A stretch of DNA of 38,871 nucleotides from Prorocentrum cordatum (GCA_963575745.1 CAUYUJ010022078.1:90001-128871), one strand, 5' to 3'; positions 10,474-19,245 are shown, counted from the stretch's first letter. Notes: generated by a model from the letters alone, not told the origin. Numbers and translations: made by a program.

Positions 10474-10590
10474 CCAGGTCGGGGCGCCGCGGCCAGGACC
10501 GACTCTTTAGAAAAGCTGACGGTGGCGATGGCAAGAAACGGCGACAACGACTACCAGGGTGCACGGGTCACTCGCGGCAGCACAGGCGTA
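10474..10590 (-). repeat. E1 split direct repeat B1
   Basis: Inner copy of B, directly abutting A2. Its last 31 bases (10560-10590) repeat 10317-10347 with one difference. The A2/B1 junction is what a circular intermediate would leave. Confidence 0.8.
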
Positions 10591-10636
10591 CATTGTTTAA
10601 CACTAACATCACGGCCGAAGGCCGCCAAGCACATAC

Positions 10637-11227
10637 CTACGGGCCTGAGACAATTCCTCGATAGCTGCCGCGATCGAGTCTGCCACTAACTCCGAAGCTC
10701 GAACGGGAAAGCGGGCAGCCTTGTCTGCGCGCGATGCCTTTAGCCGTGTGGCCATCAAAACATAAGTGCGGCCGCCCCGAATGCGAGCACACAAACGCAG
10801 TAGTAGGACATGCGCGCGCGAGACGACGCATGCTTGGGCAGTGCCAGCAAGCCACGCGCGTGGACGAGCGAGTGGCAGCACCAAATGGGCAGAGGTTCAC
10901 CTGAACGTCCCCGAAAGAAGGGTGATTCATTAACCGAACTAACTGTGGCACGTTCCAGATGGCACTCCTACGCGGGTGTTCGAAGCAGACGGGGGCACGG
11001 TGCTTAATGCACGCGCGGATAAGCTGTATAGCGGCACGCAACTCTACATTGTCACAAGGGGGGAGACGGCAAAGCGCTGACCTCGGCAGCACGGCCGCGC
11101 TTACCCCGCGGATCAGCCCCCGTGCCACTAGGCCGAGGACGAACCTAACACCAGGTGCCCCCAGGCAGAGACAGCCAGAGAGCGCAGACAGCCGACGATC
11201 GAATCCACCCGAGAATTCGATCGACAA
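10637..11227 (-). CDS. E1 methyltransferase-like domain downstream of the recombinase
   Basis: A 196-codon frame (first codon GTG, so the true start is not fixed and it may continue from upstream). It contains RGLIRGVSAAVLP, then AIQLIRAC, FEHPRRSAIWNVPQL, LCPFGAATRSSTRVA and CSHSGRPHLCFDGH. This spacing resembles the methyltransferase-like (DAM-type) domain known downstream of the recombinase in many DIRS-order elements. I infer that role from position and motif layout. The usual N-terminal glycine-rich cofactor loop is not visible in this frame, so the domain may be truncated. If active it would methylate DNA, possibly the element's own. Confidence 0.55.
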   Translation of the reverse strand: MSIEFSGGFDRRLSALSGCLCLGAPGVRFVLGLVARGLIRGVSAAVLPRSALCRLPPCDNVELRAAIQLIRACIKHRAPVCFEHPRRSAIWNVPQLVRLMNHPSFGDVQVNLCPFGAATRSSTRVACWHCPSMRRLARACPTTAFVCSHSGRPHLCFDGHTAKGIARRQGCPLSRSSFGVSGRLDRGSYRGIVSGP

Positions 11228-11410
11228 CCAACTGCTGAGAAAGACCGAGGCTTACATTCCGACCCGCCCCTAACCTGGGACATCCCAGCCCGCGACTGCG
11301 CAGCGCTCTGCATATGGGGGCCCCGTGGGGCCCCGCCGCAGGCAGCGCGAGCCGCCTGCGGAGGGGGGGCCAGGCATGGGCCCGCCGAAACGCGGCCTTC
11401 AAGCGAGACG

Positions 11411-12587
11411 CTAGCGCATGGTCAGAACGGGCGCCTGCTTCGCGGCCCGCGGGATGGCGGGCAGCGGTTGGAACGGGACTGGCAGAAGGAATTCGCCTCT
11501 GACAGAACTCAGCGTGATCAATTCCGCCAGCCGTTCGAACACCTGATTACCGAAAGCCGCGACGTCTGGCGGCAAGTCCCCGATTCTCAGCTGCATCCGA
11601 GTGCGTTTGCCGTATCTCCTCGACGTCTTGTCCGTCGCCCGCCGACCTCGCTCCTTCACTTCCGCTATCGATCGGGGCCCCGAGAGCAAGTCGTGAGAGC
11701 CCCCCCCCATGGCGCAGGGTGTACAGCTAGGGGAGCTCCTTCTGCAGGCCCAGCTCCAACAGCCCCTGGGCGAACGTGGCGCGAACGTCGGCGGGCCTGA
11801 AATTCTAGAGGCTGGCGTTCGCGTCCCTGTTGGCGCTGAAGGCGAGCAGCGCGGGCCACAGCCCTGGGGCGTCCACCGGGGCCGATTCGTCGGTCACTCC
11901 AGTCTTCCCAGGGCGGCCCGACTTCGCATCGTTCACAATGAGCCCCCACGAGCTGAACCCTGTCCCCGCGATCGGCGCCACCAGCGATCCCGCCCGCGGG
12001 CGGTGGGCCTCGGACGGCCTCGGGTAAGCGTGGAACACCAGCGCCACGAACACCACCATGCCGGGCAGGTTGCGGGATATCATCCATCCCGCCACCGCCG
12101 TGGCTGCAGCCCGAGGCAGGGGGGGCCGCATCTGCGGCGGCACCAGCCTGCGCCAGCCGTCCAGCGCGCGGGCCGTCCGCGGCAGCGGGCGCTTGCCCCC
12201 CAAGAGGTGGGGCAAAAAGTGCCTGAGCGCCGCCGCCGACACCCTGCCCGTCGCGGAGTCGAACCCGTCCAGGGCCAGGTCGGTGAGGAACGCCGCCGCC
12301 GCCGCGCCCAGCTGGCTGGAACTGCTGAAGTCCAGGCCGTGCCGCGTCACCCACTCCAGGGGCCTCGCGGCGTGCCCTCGGTAGCGCTCCCGCGTCGCGT
12401 CCGTGACTGCTGGCATCTCCAGGAAGTTGATCGAGCCCCCCGCCAACTGCGCAGGGCGAGGGTGCGCCATTCTACGGGCGGCCTGGATCGTCATGGACCG
12501 CTGCCTCTCCGCAGGCTGCAGCTGGCGGCGCCGCGGTCGCCTCCTCGAAGCTTTTCCCGTGGAAGAAGCCATGGCGCGACGGCCCAT
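11411..12587 (-). pseudogene. E1 tyrosine recombinase, two in-frame TAGs and a one-base slip
   Basis: The enzyme would integrate the circular DNA copy. The N-terminal core-binding part reads through LALDGFDSATGRVSAAALRH and LPRTARALDGWRRLVPP. RPSEAHRPRAGSLVAP carries the first catalytic Arg. The frame then meets TAG at 11805-11807, continues as NFRPADVRATFAQGLLELG, meets TAG at 11727-11729, and reaches the Box II motif LYTLRHGG. A run of eight G/C at 11701-11708, one base too long, shifts into the next frame, SHDLL...VKERGRRATDKTSRRYGKR, which carries the Tyr nucleophile (RRYGK). Length and motif order are otherwise complete. The frame overlaps the end of the RNase H frame by about 116 bases. 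Confidence 0.8.
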
Positions 12588-13635
12588 CGGCCGCGTTCAG
12601 CTCCGAGGGCAGCCAGCGCAAATAACGACAGAAGTTGATCGCGAGGGCGAGGGCTGCGACCTTCCGCAAAGGGCGCCGAAGGACGGGCTCAAGACCGCGC
12701 CCTTTCCCAGCCGCCAGAGCCAAGGGGAGGTTATCTGAGAAGAACAGATGACGGTGATGGTGGAGGGACACGTTGCGGGAGGCGTGCCGCGCGGCGTCGC
12801 GCAACGCCTCGCCCTCGAGCTCCAAGATGTTCTTGCAGGGGTCCCAGTGCCTCCTCGAGATGACTGTGGCCCGCTCGGAGGCCTTCGTGATCTCTCCGGG
12901 GATCTCCAAGAAGCCCTTGACGGAGACCTCGGGGTTGATCGGCTTGCACCCGTTCACGCCTGCGGCCCCCAAGAAGCCCTCCTCCGCGCGGGGCCCGTCC
13001 AGGCCCAAAGCGTTGGCCCCAGCGGCCACGACTGACGTACACCTGCGCCGCCACCTCTCCGTCGACCTCCCCGTCCTGGACACCGGGGGCCCCTCCGGCT
13101 CCCTTGTGCAGACGCCGACCCCAATGGGCGACGCATCAGGGGCCGAGGCCCGCGAGCCCCATGGGAGACCCAAGTCCGAGGGCCACAGAGGCAAAGTACT
13201 AGCGACGCACCAGCGCTCGAACCTCACGGAGTTCCACAAGGGCCTGACGTCGGAGTCCTTGAGGGACTTGAGGACGTAGGCGGAGGACAGGATGGACAGG
13301 GTCTCTCTTTTGCAAATCATGGCCCAGATGATGTGCCCCAGCGATGCTTCCAGCAACCGAGGCGAGGCAGCCCCCCTCCGCAGCGCCGCCAGAATCGCCT
13401 GGCGCAAGCGGATGAGGCTGGACGGCTTCACACGTACCGTGCCTCTCCCGCCCTCCACCTCCAGGCCAGTAGAAATCGTCGTCGGCGAAGCTTGGTCGAT
13501 GGAATGCACGGGCAAGCCCCGCCTCTCCAGCGTTCGAATGATCCGATCCCTCTTGGCTGTGACTGTAGCAGCGTCGCAGCCCACCGCGGCGAAGTTGTCA
13601 AGCCGGCTGCGCGGGACAAGGTCGCCCGCCTTCGA
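12472..13635 (-). CDS. E1 reverse transcriptase C-terminus and RNase H
   Basis: Open from 13635 to the stop at 12472. It begins with RT motif C as RLDNFAAVGCD, with D-N in place of YxDD, a usual form in DIRS-order elements. RNase H follows, with its acidic residues in the expected order: APDASPIGVGVC, ILELEGEALRDA, FFSDNLPLALA and WLPSELNAADGPSR. The product degrades the RNA strand of the RNA-DNA hybrid. The upstream RT blocks lie in other frames (13558-14693), so this copy is interrupted before motif C. The downstream YR frame starts inside its end. Confidence 0.8.
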   Translation of the reverse strand, partial: SKAGDLVPRSRLDNFAAVGCDAATVTAKRDRIIRTLERRGLPVHSIDQASPTTISTGLEVEGGRGTVRVKPSSLIRLRQAILAALRRGAASPRLLEASLGHIIWAMICKRETLSILSSAYVLKSLKDSDVRPLWNSVRFERWCVASTLPLWPSDLGLPWGSRASAPDASPIGVGVCTREPEGPPVSRTGRSTERWRRRCTSVVAAGANALGLDGPRAEEGFLGAAGVNGCKPINPEVSVKGFLEIPGEITKASERATVISRRHWDPCKNILELEGEALRDAARHASRNVSLHHHRHLFFSDNLPLALAAGKGRGLEPVLRRPLRKVAALALAINFCRYLRWLPSELNAADGPSRHGFFHGKSFEEATAAPPAAACGEAAVHDDPGRP

Positions 13636-14693
13636 TCAAACTCCCGTCGCCGAACCCATTCTCCACCAAATCTCTGCGCATGGTACTTTGGCAGAACAGG
13701 AGTGACCAACTCCATCCCATCGGTAGCGCGCGCGCCATGGGCTGTAGATAACAGTCACCAGGGACCGCCAACCCCTCAATGTGCTTGATTCCAACCAGTC
13801 GATTAGAAATGGTGGGCAGAGTAAAACAAGCCTCCACTCCCTTGGCACTAACATGTGGTAGAATGCGCACTGGATGTCTCCCTGGGCAAGAACGACGGGC
13901 TGACGCGACTCATGAGCGGACCAGGCCGCAGCCGTCGGAAGTGTTGTCTTTGGCGGGGGCTCGAAATCCTCGCTCGCAACTCTGGTGTCGAAGACGAGCC
14001 TCGAAGTACCCTTGCCAACCTTCTCAACAAAGACAAATCCCAAACTTCATGGATCCGCAGCTCCTGCAACGCGGAAACTAATCATCCCACCCTCGAGCAA
14101 CTCCCCAACGAAACCAGCATAGGCACGGGGGTTGTTGGCCAACAGCGGGTCCACGTAAAGCCGCTGCGGTACTGTCGCAGCTCGGGCAGAAGAAGCAGAC
14201 GTCTCGCCTCTGAGCATATCCGTCTCCATCCCAACAAGCATTCACGACCGGCCTGATCCGCCAGCTCTGCGACCTCCGCAGGCGCTGTAGACGTGTCAGG
14301 CCAGGGCGCGAGGTCCTGTAGGGCTTGACGCGCTGGGACTCCGCAGAGTAGCCAGGCGCCGATGCGACCAGCTCTGCGAGGGCTGCTTCGCCAGAAGGTC
14401 GATCCTCGTGAAAGTCAGGAGGAAGAGGAACGTCGCGATATACCTGGCTGATGTGGCCCATCGCGCTCGCCTGGGCTGCTGGGTGCAGCCGCGCCCGCGC
14501 CGTGGCCGCTCATCTGGTTCAGCGCTGAGATGCCGTCGCTGGCCGAACGCCTCCAGGCGGCCCCGCGCTGGGCGCGCTGCCGCTTTCGCCGGCTTCGGCA
14601 AGCGGCTGCGCGCTCATCCAGCGCACGCGGCGGCAAGGGAAATACATCCCGCTGGCGCGCTCCAGGCGCCATCGGTAGCAGCGGTGCGAGCAA
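13558..14693 (-). pseudogene. E1 pol N-terminus and reverse transcriptase core, frameshifted
   Basis: Three frames must be combined. 14693 down carries RQRDVFPLPP and DGISALNQMSGHG, matching PRELFPVPV and EALHCLNWLYGRD in E2. About 14450-14320 carries PLPPDF...SAPGYSAESQRVKPY. 14043 down carries GFVFVEKVGKG, LVFDTRVASEDF and motif A (QGDIQCAFYHM). The frame then slips near 13850 into KGVEACFTLPTISNRL and motif B (LPMGWSWSLLFCQ). A last slip near 13640 joins the motif C frame. The protein would copy element RNA into DNA. At least three shifts make it non-functional as read. Confidence 0.75.
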
Positions 14694-14798
14694 CAGCTGA
14701 CCGCCGCGTGGTGGCGGCTGACGCAGACCACGAGAATGCAGGGGTCGCCCAGGCAGCGCCGAAGCGCCCGCGCCCGCCTGGGAGAAGCTTCCGAGGGC

Positions 14799-15984
14799 CT
14801 ATGCGCGCGCCGCTCGCTCCTCGCGGGCTTTGCGCCCCTCCTTGGCCGCGGCGGCCTCTGCCTTCAGCTGCTCCGCGGTGAACTCTGTGACCGCTGGCGA
14901 GATGCAAAGGTTCCCTTTGCTCGCCGCCACGCCCGTGTAGTGCTCGGCCTCCGACGCAAGCAAACTCTCGCTCGCCCCGAAGCCCTTCTTCTTGTCTTTC
15001 TCCTCCTCGGCGGCCACCTGCGCCGACGCGGTGTCCTCATAGTGGCGCTCCTCGATGAGCTGGGTCTGGCGGCGCGCCAGCTCGAACGCCGCCAATTCCG
15101 CAGTGTTGAACTGGTCGTAGCAGGTGGCCGTCTCCAGCGGCCTGCAGTTCAACTCGTGCTGCTGGCAGATGGCGTCTGAGTCCCGCAGCCGGGCCTCTGC
15201 CTTCCACTTCGAGTGCCACGCGAGCGGGCCACCTGCGTTCCGACGCATGTGGTCAAGGCACCACTGAGTAGTCCTGGGCCCTTTGATCGGCCAGTCGTCC
15301 CGCGACGTGGTGGTCGAGTCCCTCGCGGCCGTGGCGAAGTCCAGCTGGCGACGCCCTAGCAGATCCAACGCCGCGGGGAACGCGCGGCAGTCCGCCGCCA
15401 CGGGGGGGGCCGCCGCCGCCAGTGCCCCAGCAGCCGCCGCGCCGCCGACGCCGTCGACGGCCCCTGCGCCTCCCCCTCCACCGAGGGGTGGCAGCGGCAC
15501 GCCCAGCGCCGCCGCCATGGGCGGCCGCGCCACCTCCGCCTGCCGCCACCGCGGGGGCCACCACGGCTGCGCCGACGGGGTCATCCAGGGCCAGCGCCTG
15601 GGGCACCCAGGCAGCGCCCGCCCCGGCACCCCCAGCCAGCGTGAACGGCGAAGGCGGCAGTGCGGCGCCCAGCAGCAGCGCGCCGTCGCGCAGGTGGCCC
15701 GACAGCTCCGCCGCCGAAGCCGCACCTCGGAAGCGGGATACGTTGGCCTCCGCCACGCCGTACACAGGAGCACCGAGCCCGCGCAGCGGCCTCACCTCCT
15801 CGCAGTCGGCGTTGACCACCGCCGTCTCCAAGTACACGTCCCCGTCGACTGTCACGATCACCGCCTGCGACGGGGGAGCGTCGAACAGCGTGATCCTCTC
15901 GTGGAACACCTGCGGCCCGCCGACGCGGTAACGAATCGCGTGCGCATCACCTGCTCGCGGCATGCTGAGCTTGCCGCGCTGCAA
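14799..15984 (-). pseudogene. E1 gag-like protein, one frame change
   Basis: From 15984 the frame reads AIRYRVGGPQVFHERITLF and VTVDGDVYLETAVVNADCEE, then Ala/Gly-rich sequence. Near 15500-15560 the meaningful frame changes to one ending at 14799: DWPIKGPRTTQWCLDHMRRN, FNTAELAAFELARRQTQLIE, CISPAVTEFTAEQLKAEA and AAKEGRKAREER. This C-terminal half aligns with E2 (GPRTAGWVRRFIRD, LNASELAIFELICRKAQMIE, MISPALSSYAADELHKEA, KERRKVR). It is probably the structural or RNA-binding protein of the element. I see no zinc knuckle. The GC-rich N-terminal half differs between the elements. Confidence 0.7.
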
Positions 15985-16075
15985 TGACCTGGATCTGTTC
16001 GGCCGAGGCGGCAGATGGCGAGCTCTCGACTGCAGACGCTGTGCCGCGGCGGCCTCTGAACAGGCCCCCGACCAG

Positions 16076-16390
16076 TCACTTGCAGCTCAAGAGAGCGGGC
16101 AGCGCGAACGAACCGATCAGCACTCCCAGCAAGAAGGTGACCACGTGACTGCACCAGGATCTGACCAGATGCACGAAGCTGGCCCCTGCGACGTCGGGGT
16201 ATGAGAGACGGTAGCTGGAAGCGCACTCGCAGGCGCAGGGAGGGCAGGCGGGCGGCGCGGTCGAGGTCGCCGACCACGCCACCAGGGCCTGCGATGCCCC
16301 GCGCGCAAACTCCGCGAGGAAACGCGTGGCGGCACCCAGCGTGCCCCTCAAAAGCTTGAGCACAGCGGTTGTGGTAGTGCGGCCGCTCAT
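16076..16390 (-). CDS. E1 small membrane ORF (ORF0)
   Basis: The ATG at 16390 lies inside the A1 repeat. The 104-codon frame starts MSGRTTTTAVLKLLRG, has a Cys/Pro-rich middle (PPACPPCACECASS) and ends with a hydrophobic segment, VVTFLLGVLIGSFALPALL, before the stop. E2 has a counterpart in the same place (26180-26356) with a similar end (VLIGGVLVGVLIG). A separate small membrane protein 5' of gag is not a standard part of DIRS-order elements. It could also be a leader domain of gag joined by frameshift or splicing. Confidence 0.5.
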   Translation of the reverse strand: MSGRTTTTAVLKLLRGTLGAATRFLAEFARGASQALVAWSATSTAPPACPPCACECASSYRLSYPDVAGASFVHLVRSWCSHVVTFLLGVLIGSFALPALLSCK

Positions 16391-16430
16391 TCCCTTCCCC
16401 AGCACACGCCACACTACAGTTGCTACTATG
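16353..16430 (-). repeat. E1 split direct repeat A1 (5' end of element)
   Basis: 78 bases, 88% identical to A2. The outer end TTGCTACTATG is followed at once by GTGTTGATGCTATGC and the GAT array. It also supplies the candidate start codon of ORF0. Confidence 0.9.
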
Positions 16431-16600
16431 GTGTTGATGCTATGCTCAGGATGATGAAATGATGATGCTGATGATGGGTGGTGCTCCGATGATGATGATG
16501 ATGATGGTATCGCAATGATGGTGTTGCTGATGATGATGGTGACGATGATGGTGTCCCGATGGTGGTGATGATGGTGATGGTGATGGTGATGATTTTCCTC
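16431..16600 (+). repeat. GAT array, right flank of E1
   Basis: Interrupted GAT/GGT triplets, one GTGTCCC interruption (about 16550), ending at about 16595. It is the same repeat class as the left flank of E1, so E1 was inserted within or beside such an array. Confidence 0.9.
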
Positions 16601-16767
16601 GACGTCAGGACCAACATCTGATATCAAGATATGGTGTACAATGAAACCAGATTTAAGTGATCCGTCGCAGAGAGCCGACTGTCTCGTGTTGCCCCGCTTG
16701 GGCCAGACTGCCAGGGTGCTGCTCGGAGGGGCCTCCTGCGCAGCGCGTGCCAAGCAGCGTCGAAATG

Positions 16768-17460
16768 CTAGCTGAGATATTCGGCCGCCTCTTCTTCGGC
16801 GGTTGTATCATGCTCAGGTGGGGCCTCCCCCTCACACTGCTCCTCTGGATGTGCTGGCACGGCAGGGGGGAGTGGAGGCACGACGGAGGAGGGAGGGTAT
16901 GTGGCCGGCCGTGACCGTGCCGCTGCTGGCAGGGAGGTCTTTGCCTCGAACGAAATTGACGCGGCGTTGAAACGCCTCCTCTCCGCTGTGGCCTGCATTG
17001 TGGCCTGCAGGCTCGCTCTGGCAGAAAAAGACGGGTTCGCTGCTCGAGCATCTCTAGCCTCCTCCTCGAGCCAGCCCACTGGGCCCACGTCTCGGTGGTG
17101 GACCGCCTGGCCCTCGGCCTCGAGGGCGCGGCTGATCAGGATTTGGCCCTCCCACATGGGCGCGCCTAGCGCGCCGATCACCAGCTTCGTCTTGTCGTGG
17201 TCGTAGCACTTTTCCAGGCGCACGAAGTTGATGGCGTCGAGGATATCTTCCTTGCTGATCTCCGTCTCCGCCTCGATGTCCTCGATGGCGCCCTTCATGG
17301 AGCCGCCCGCGTCGCACTTGTACAGTCCTTCTAGGGCCGTCAGCGCGCGGGGCGGAGCTGGCGACCCTATCCCCTGCAGGCATTTCTTGTCCTCTGGGGG
17401 GCCGCTCTTCCTGAGGGGGTCCATAATGTGCTCGTAGCTTTCGTACTCCTGCGTGATGGC
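16768..17460 (-). CDS. Unrecognised protein, 3' part of a broken or multi-exon gene
   Basis: The frame reads VDAITQEYESYEHIMDPL..., CDAGGSMKGAIEDIEAETEI, SKEDILDAINFVRLEKCYD, KLVIGALGAPMWEGQILIS and an acidic end, EHDTTAEEEAAEYLS. Third codon positions are mostly G/C, as in the other coding frames of the window, which supports real coding. An ATG exists at 17424 but the frame stays open upstream to about 17460. There, a one-base shift or splice joins it to the segment at 17463-17576. The tail is Pro/Ala-rich and probably disordered. I recognise no family. Confidence 0.55.
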   Translation of the reverse strand, partial: AITQEYESYEHIMDPLRKSGPPEDKKCLQGIGSPAPPRALTALEGLYKCDAGGSMKGAIEDIEAETEISKEDILDAINFVRLEKCYDHDKTKLVIGALGAPMWEGQILISRALEAEGQAVHHRDVGPVGWLEEEARDARAANPSFSARASLQATMQATAERRRFNAASISFEAKTSLPAAARSRPATYPPSSVVPPLPPAVPAHPEEQCEGEAPPEHDTTAEEEAAEYLS

Positions 17461-17462
17461 AT

Positions 17463-17576
17463 CTACCTGCTATGCTCGTCGTAAATGTCTAACTGCATGA
17501 TCTTGATGTTCCGTTCGGCCTTCTTCGTAGCCCCGTGAATGCCCAGTGAGGCCAGGGTGTCCTGCTTACCGATGTT
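17463..17576 (-). CDS. Unrecognised protein, middle segment
   Basis: Reads NIGKQDTLASLGIHGATKKA then ERNIKIMQLDIYDEH, with G/C-rich third positions. The sequence just upstream (17577-17723) is T-rich, contains stops and looks like an intron. At the lower end the frame breaks into the next coding segment at about 17462. It belongs with 16768-17460 and 17724-17905 as one gene. Confidence 0.45.
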   Translation of the reverse strand, partial: NIGKQDTLASLGIHGATKKAERNIKIMQLDIYDEHSR

Positions 17577-17723
17577 CTGTGCGTGTTGAGTTCCATTCTG
17601 TATGAGTCCTATCCTCAGATACAGTCGCCATGAATGGTCGAAACAGTGAGATAAACGTACGCATGCATGAATGTCCTGAATCACATTGCCAGTGGGGCTT
17701 TTTCATTTTTTTCTGCCGATGTC
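17577..17723 (-). other. Candidate 147-nt GA-AG intron with repeated boundaries
   Basis: In minus orientation the interval starts GACATCGGCAG and ends CGCACAG, and the next exon starts AACATCGGTAAG. Seven bases (ACATCGG) are thus shared by both boundaries. Removing it joins STIIQIF to NIGKQDTLASLG in frame. GA and GC donors and boundary direct repeats are known for dinoflagellate introns. Transcript evidence is lacking. Confidence 0.4.
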
Positions 17724-17905
17724 GAAAATCTGGATGATGGTGGAGCTGACGTCGTGATCGACCTCGAGCTTCCGTCGACTGGGGTGATAGACTCGCTCAG
17801 CGAGCGGGTCCGCGTATTGATAATCTGCAGTGCCATGTCCCATTCCTGCCCTTTGAACACCAGTGCGCATCAGGTGCTGTAGGGCGAGGAGCATGATGGT
17901 GAGTT
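17724..17905 (-). CDS. Unrecognised protein, segment with PIELTIMLLALQHLM
   Basis: Reads PIELTIMLLALQHLMRTGVQ, AERVYHPSRRKLEVDHDVSS and TIIQIF before the candidate intron. Just upstream another frame reads LDVKVDMNVTLVTSALIINF. The two are offset by one base between about 17905 and 17935. Either a one-base lesion or a tiny 29-nt GT...AG interval would reconcile them. Function unknown. Confidence 0.4.
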
Positions 17906-17935
17906 CGATGGGCCTTGAAGAGAAGTGGGTGGGTC

Positions 17936-18824
17936 GTCGGACTGGAAATTGATGATCAGGGCGCTCGTCACCAGGGTCACGTTCATGTCGACCTTAACGT
18001 CCAGGTGGATGCAAGTCCAGCGTGCAGTTGTTCCACTGGTGGCGGTTCAGGTGCAGCGTGGTGTATTCCTGCACGTACTGGCCCTCTGTGTTCGTGAAGA
18101 CGTTGAAATTGAAGTTCATCGTCCAGTCGTCCAGGGTCAGCGTGTCGTACTCCTGCATGTGCTGGCCCTCTATGTCCGTGGAAAAGTTGGAATTGACGCT
18201 CAGCGTCCAGTAGTCCTTCGCGAGCTGGGTGTGTAGGTAGTGGTCCAGCGTCCAGTAGTTCGGGGTCAGCGTGTCGTAATCCTTCATGTGCTGGCCCTCT
18301 GTGTTCATGGAGATGTAGCTCAGCGTCCAGTCCCGCACGTACTGGCCCTCTGTGTTCGTGAAGATGTTGAAATTGACGTTCAGCGTCCAGTCGTTCAGGG
18401 TCCGCGTGTCGTAATCCTGCATGTGCTGGCCCTGTATGTTCGTGATGATGTTGGGATTAATGCTCAGCGTTCAGTAGTCCTTCGCAGGGTGGGTGTGGGG
18501 GTAGTAGTCCAAGTGGCAAGTCGCGTTCAGCGTGCAATTGTTCCACTGGTGGCAATTCATGGGCCGCATTGTGTGATCCTGCCTGTGCTGGCCCTCTGTA
18601 TTCGTGAGGATGTTATTGTTGAAGCTCAGCGTCCAGTAGTTCAGGGTCAGCGTGTCGTAATACTTCAGCATCGGCATCGTCGTCTGGCTGGTGGTCAGGT
18701 GCTTGGGCCATGCGCTCGTCCATGACCCTGATGTCAGCGAGCGAGTCCTGTGCTTAGCAGGTGCGCGGCGCCCGCGCTCCGGAGCACGTCCATGGCGGCA
18801 TGGCGGTGTGCGGGGCATCGTCAA
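17936..18824 (-). pseudogene. Tandem-repeat protein (TEGQ/WTL repeats) with an in-frame TGA
   Basis: One frame runs from 18824 to 17994, broken only by TGA at 18471-18473, where sister copies have TGG (DYWTL). It repeats a pattern of about 30 residues: YDTLTLNYWTL, then a variable Asn/Phe-rich stretch, then TNTEGQHMQ or TNTEGQYVQ. HQWNNCTL occurs twice. Third codon positions are strongly G/C on this strand, and the opposite strand gives less protein-like sequence, so minus is the likely coding strand. The DNA unit is roughly 90 bp. It appears continuous with the downstream segments at 17905-16768. Alternating polar and hydrophobic residues suggest beta-rich repeats. No family recognised. Confidence 0.5.
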
Positions 18825-18905
18825 GAGGCCCCCTGCCTTTCGGGCAGGGCGAGGGGGCGGTGACTGGAGGCCGCTGCTCCATCAATGGCCTGAGCGCGCG
18901 GCGGC

Positions 18906-19025
18906 CTTGTGATGGTGATGATGATGATGATGCTGATGTTGAAAATGATGGTGATGAGGTGGCGATGATGGTGCCCCGGTGATGATGACGTTGATGGCGA
19001 TGATGTTGATGATGACGATGATTGT
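18906..19025 (+). repeat. GAT array
   Basis: Interrupted GAT triplets; the start of a block (GAT array, GATC-rich array, ACGTTGG box) that recurs at 26450-27290. Confidence 0.85.
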
Positions 19026-19245
19026 GATCTAGATTGTAATATCGATGAGGAGATCGATAGTGAGACCGAATGTGAGATCGATTGTGAGATCGATAGTGAG
19101 ATCGATTGTGAGATCGATCGTCAGATCGATCGATTGTGAGATCGATCGAATGAACTAGATCGATTGGTATCGATTGTGAGATCGATCGAGAGTGATCGAT
19201 CGAGCGAACCCGATAGTGAGATCGATGGTGGGACCGATCGAGTGA
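19026..19245 (+). repeat. GATC-rich array (unit GTGAGATCGATN)
   Basis: Units of about 12 bases such as GTGAGATCGATC and GTGAGATCGATA repeat about 15 times with drift, making the stretch very dense in GATC sites. The equivalent array is at 27000-27220. Confidence 0.9.

Larger units (their letters stand above)
10173..16430 (-). mobile_element. YR retrotransposon E1 (DIRS order, Ngaro/PAT-like), decayed
   Basis: In minus orientation the order is A1 repeat (16353-16430), small membrane ORF, gag-like ORF, RT, RNase H, tyrosine recombinase, methyltransferase-like region, B1 (10474-10590), A2 (10396-10473), B2 (about 10185-10347). This split direct repeat order, together with the YR, defines the DIRS-order type that integrates through a circular intermediate rather than with an integrase. 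A1 and A2 are 78 bases each and differ at 9 positions. B1 and B2 are only partly alignable. Several frames are broken, so this copy is probably inactive. ATG is present at the right end, the A2/B1 joint and near the left end. Confidence 0.88.

Noticed and set aside
12676-12696. GGGCTCAAG inside E1 as another relict SL
   Set aside because: Only the GGCTCAAG core matches, it lies within the RNase H coding frame, and its orientation is opposite to the gene.
12773-13279. Plus-strand frames opposite E1 RNase H and gag
   Set aside because: GC-rich antisense openness. The minus strand has the catalytic motifs.
17905-17935. A 29-nt GT-AG intron joining ALIINF to PIELTIM
   Set aside because: It would restore the frame, but introns this short are not known in dinoflagellates. 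A one-base lesion is simpler.
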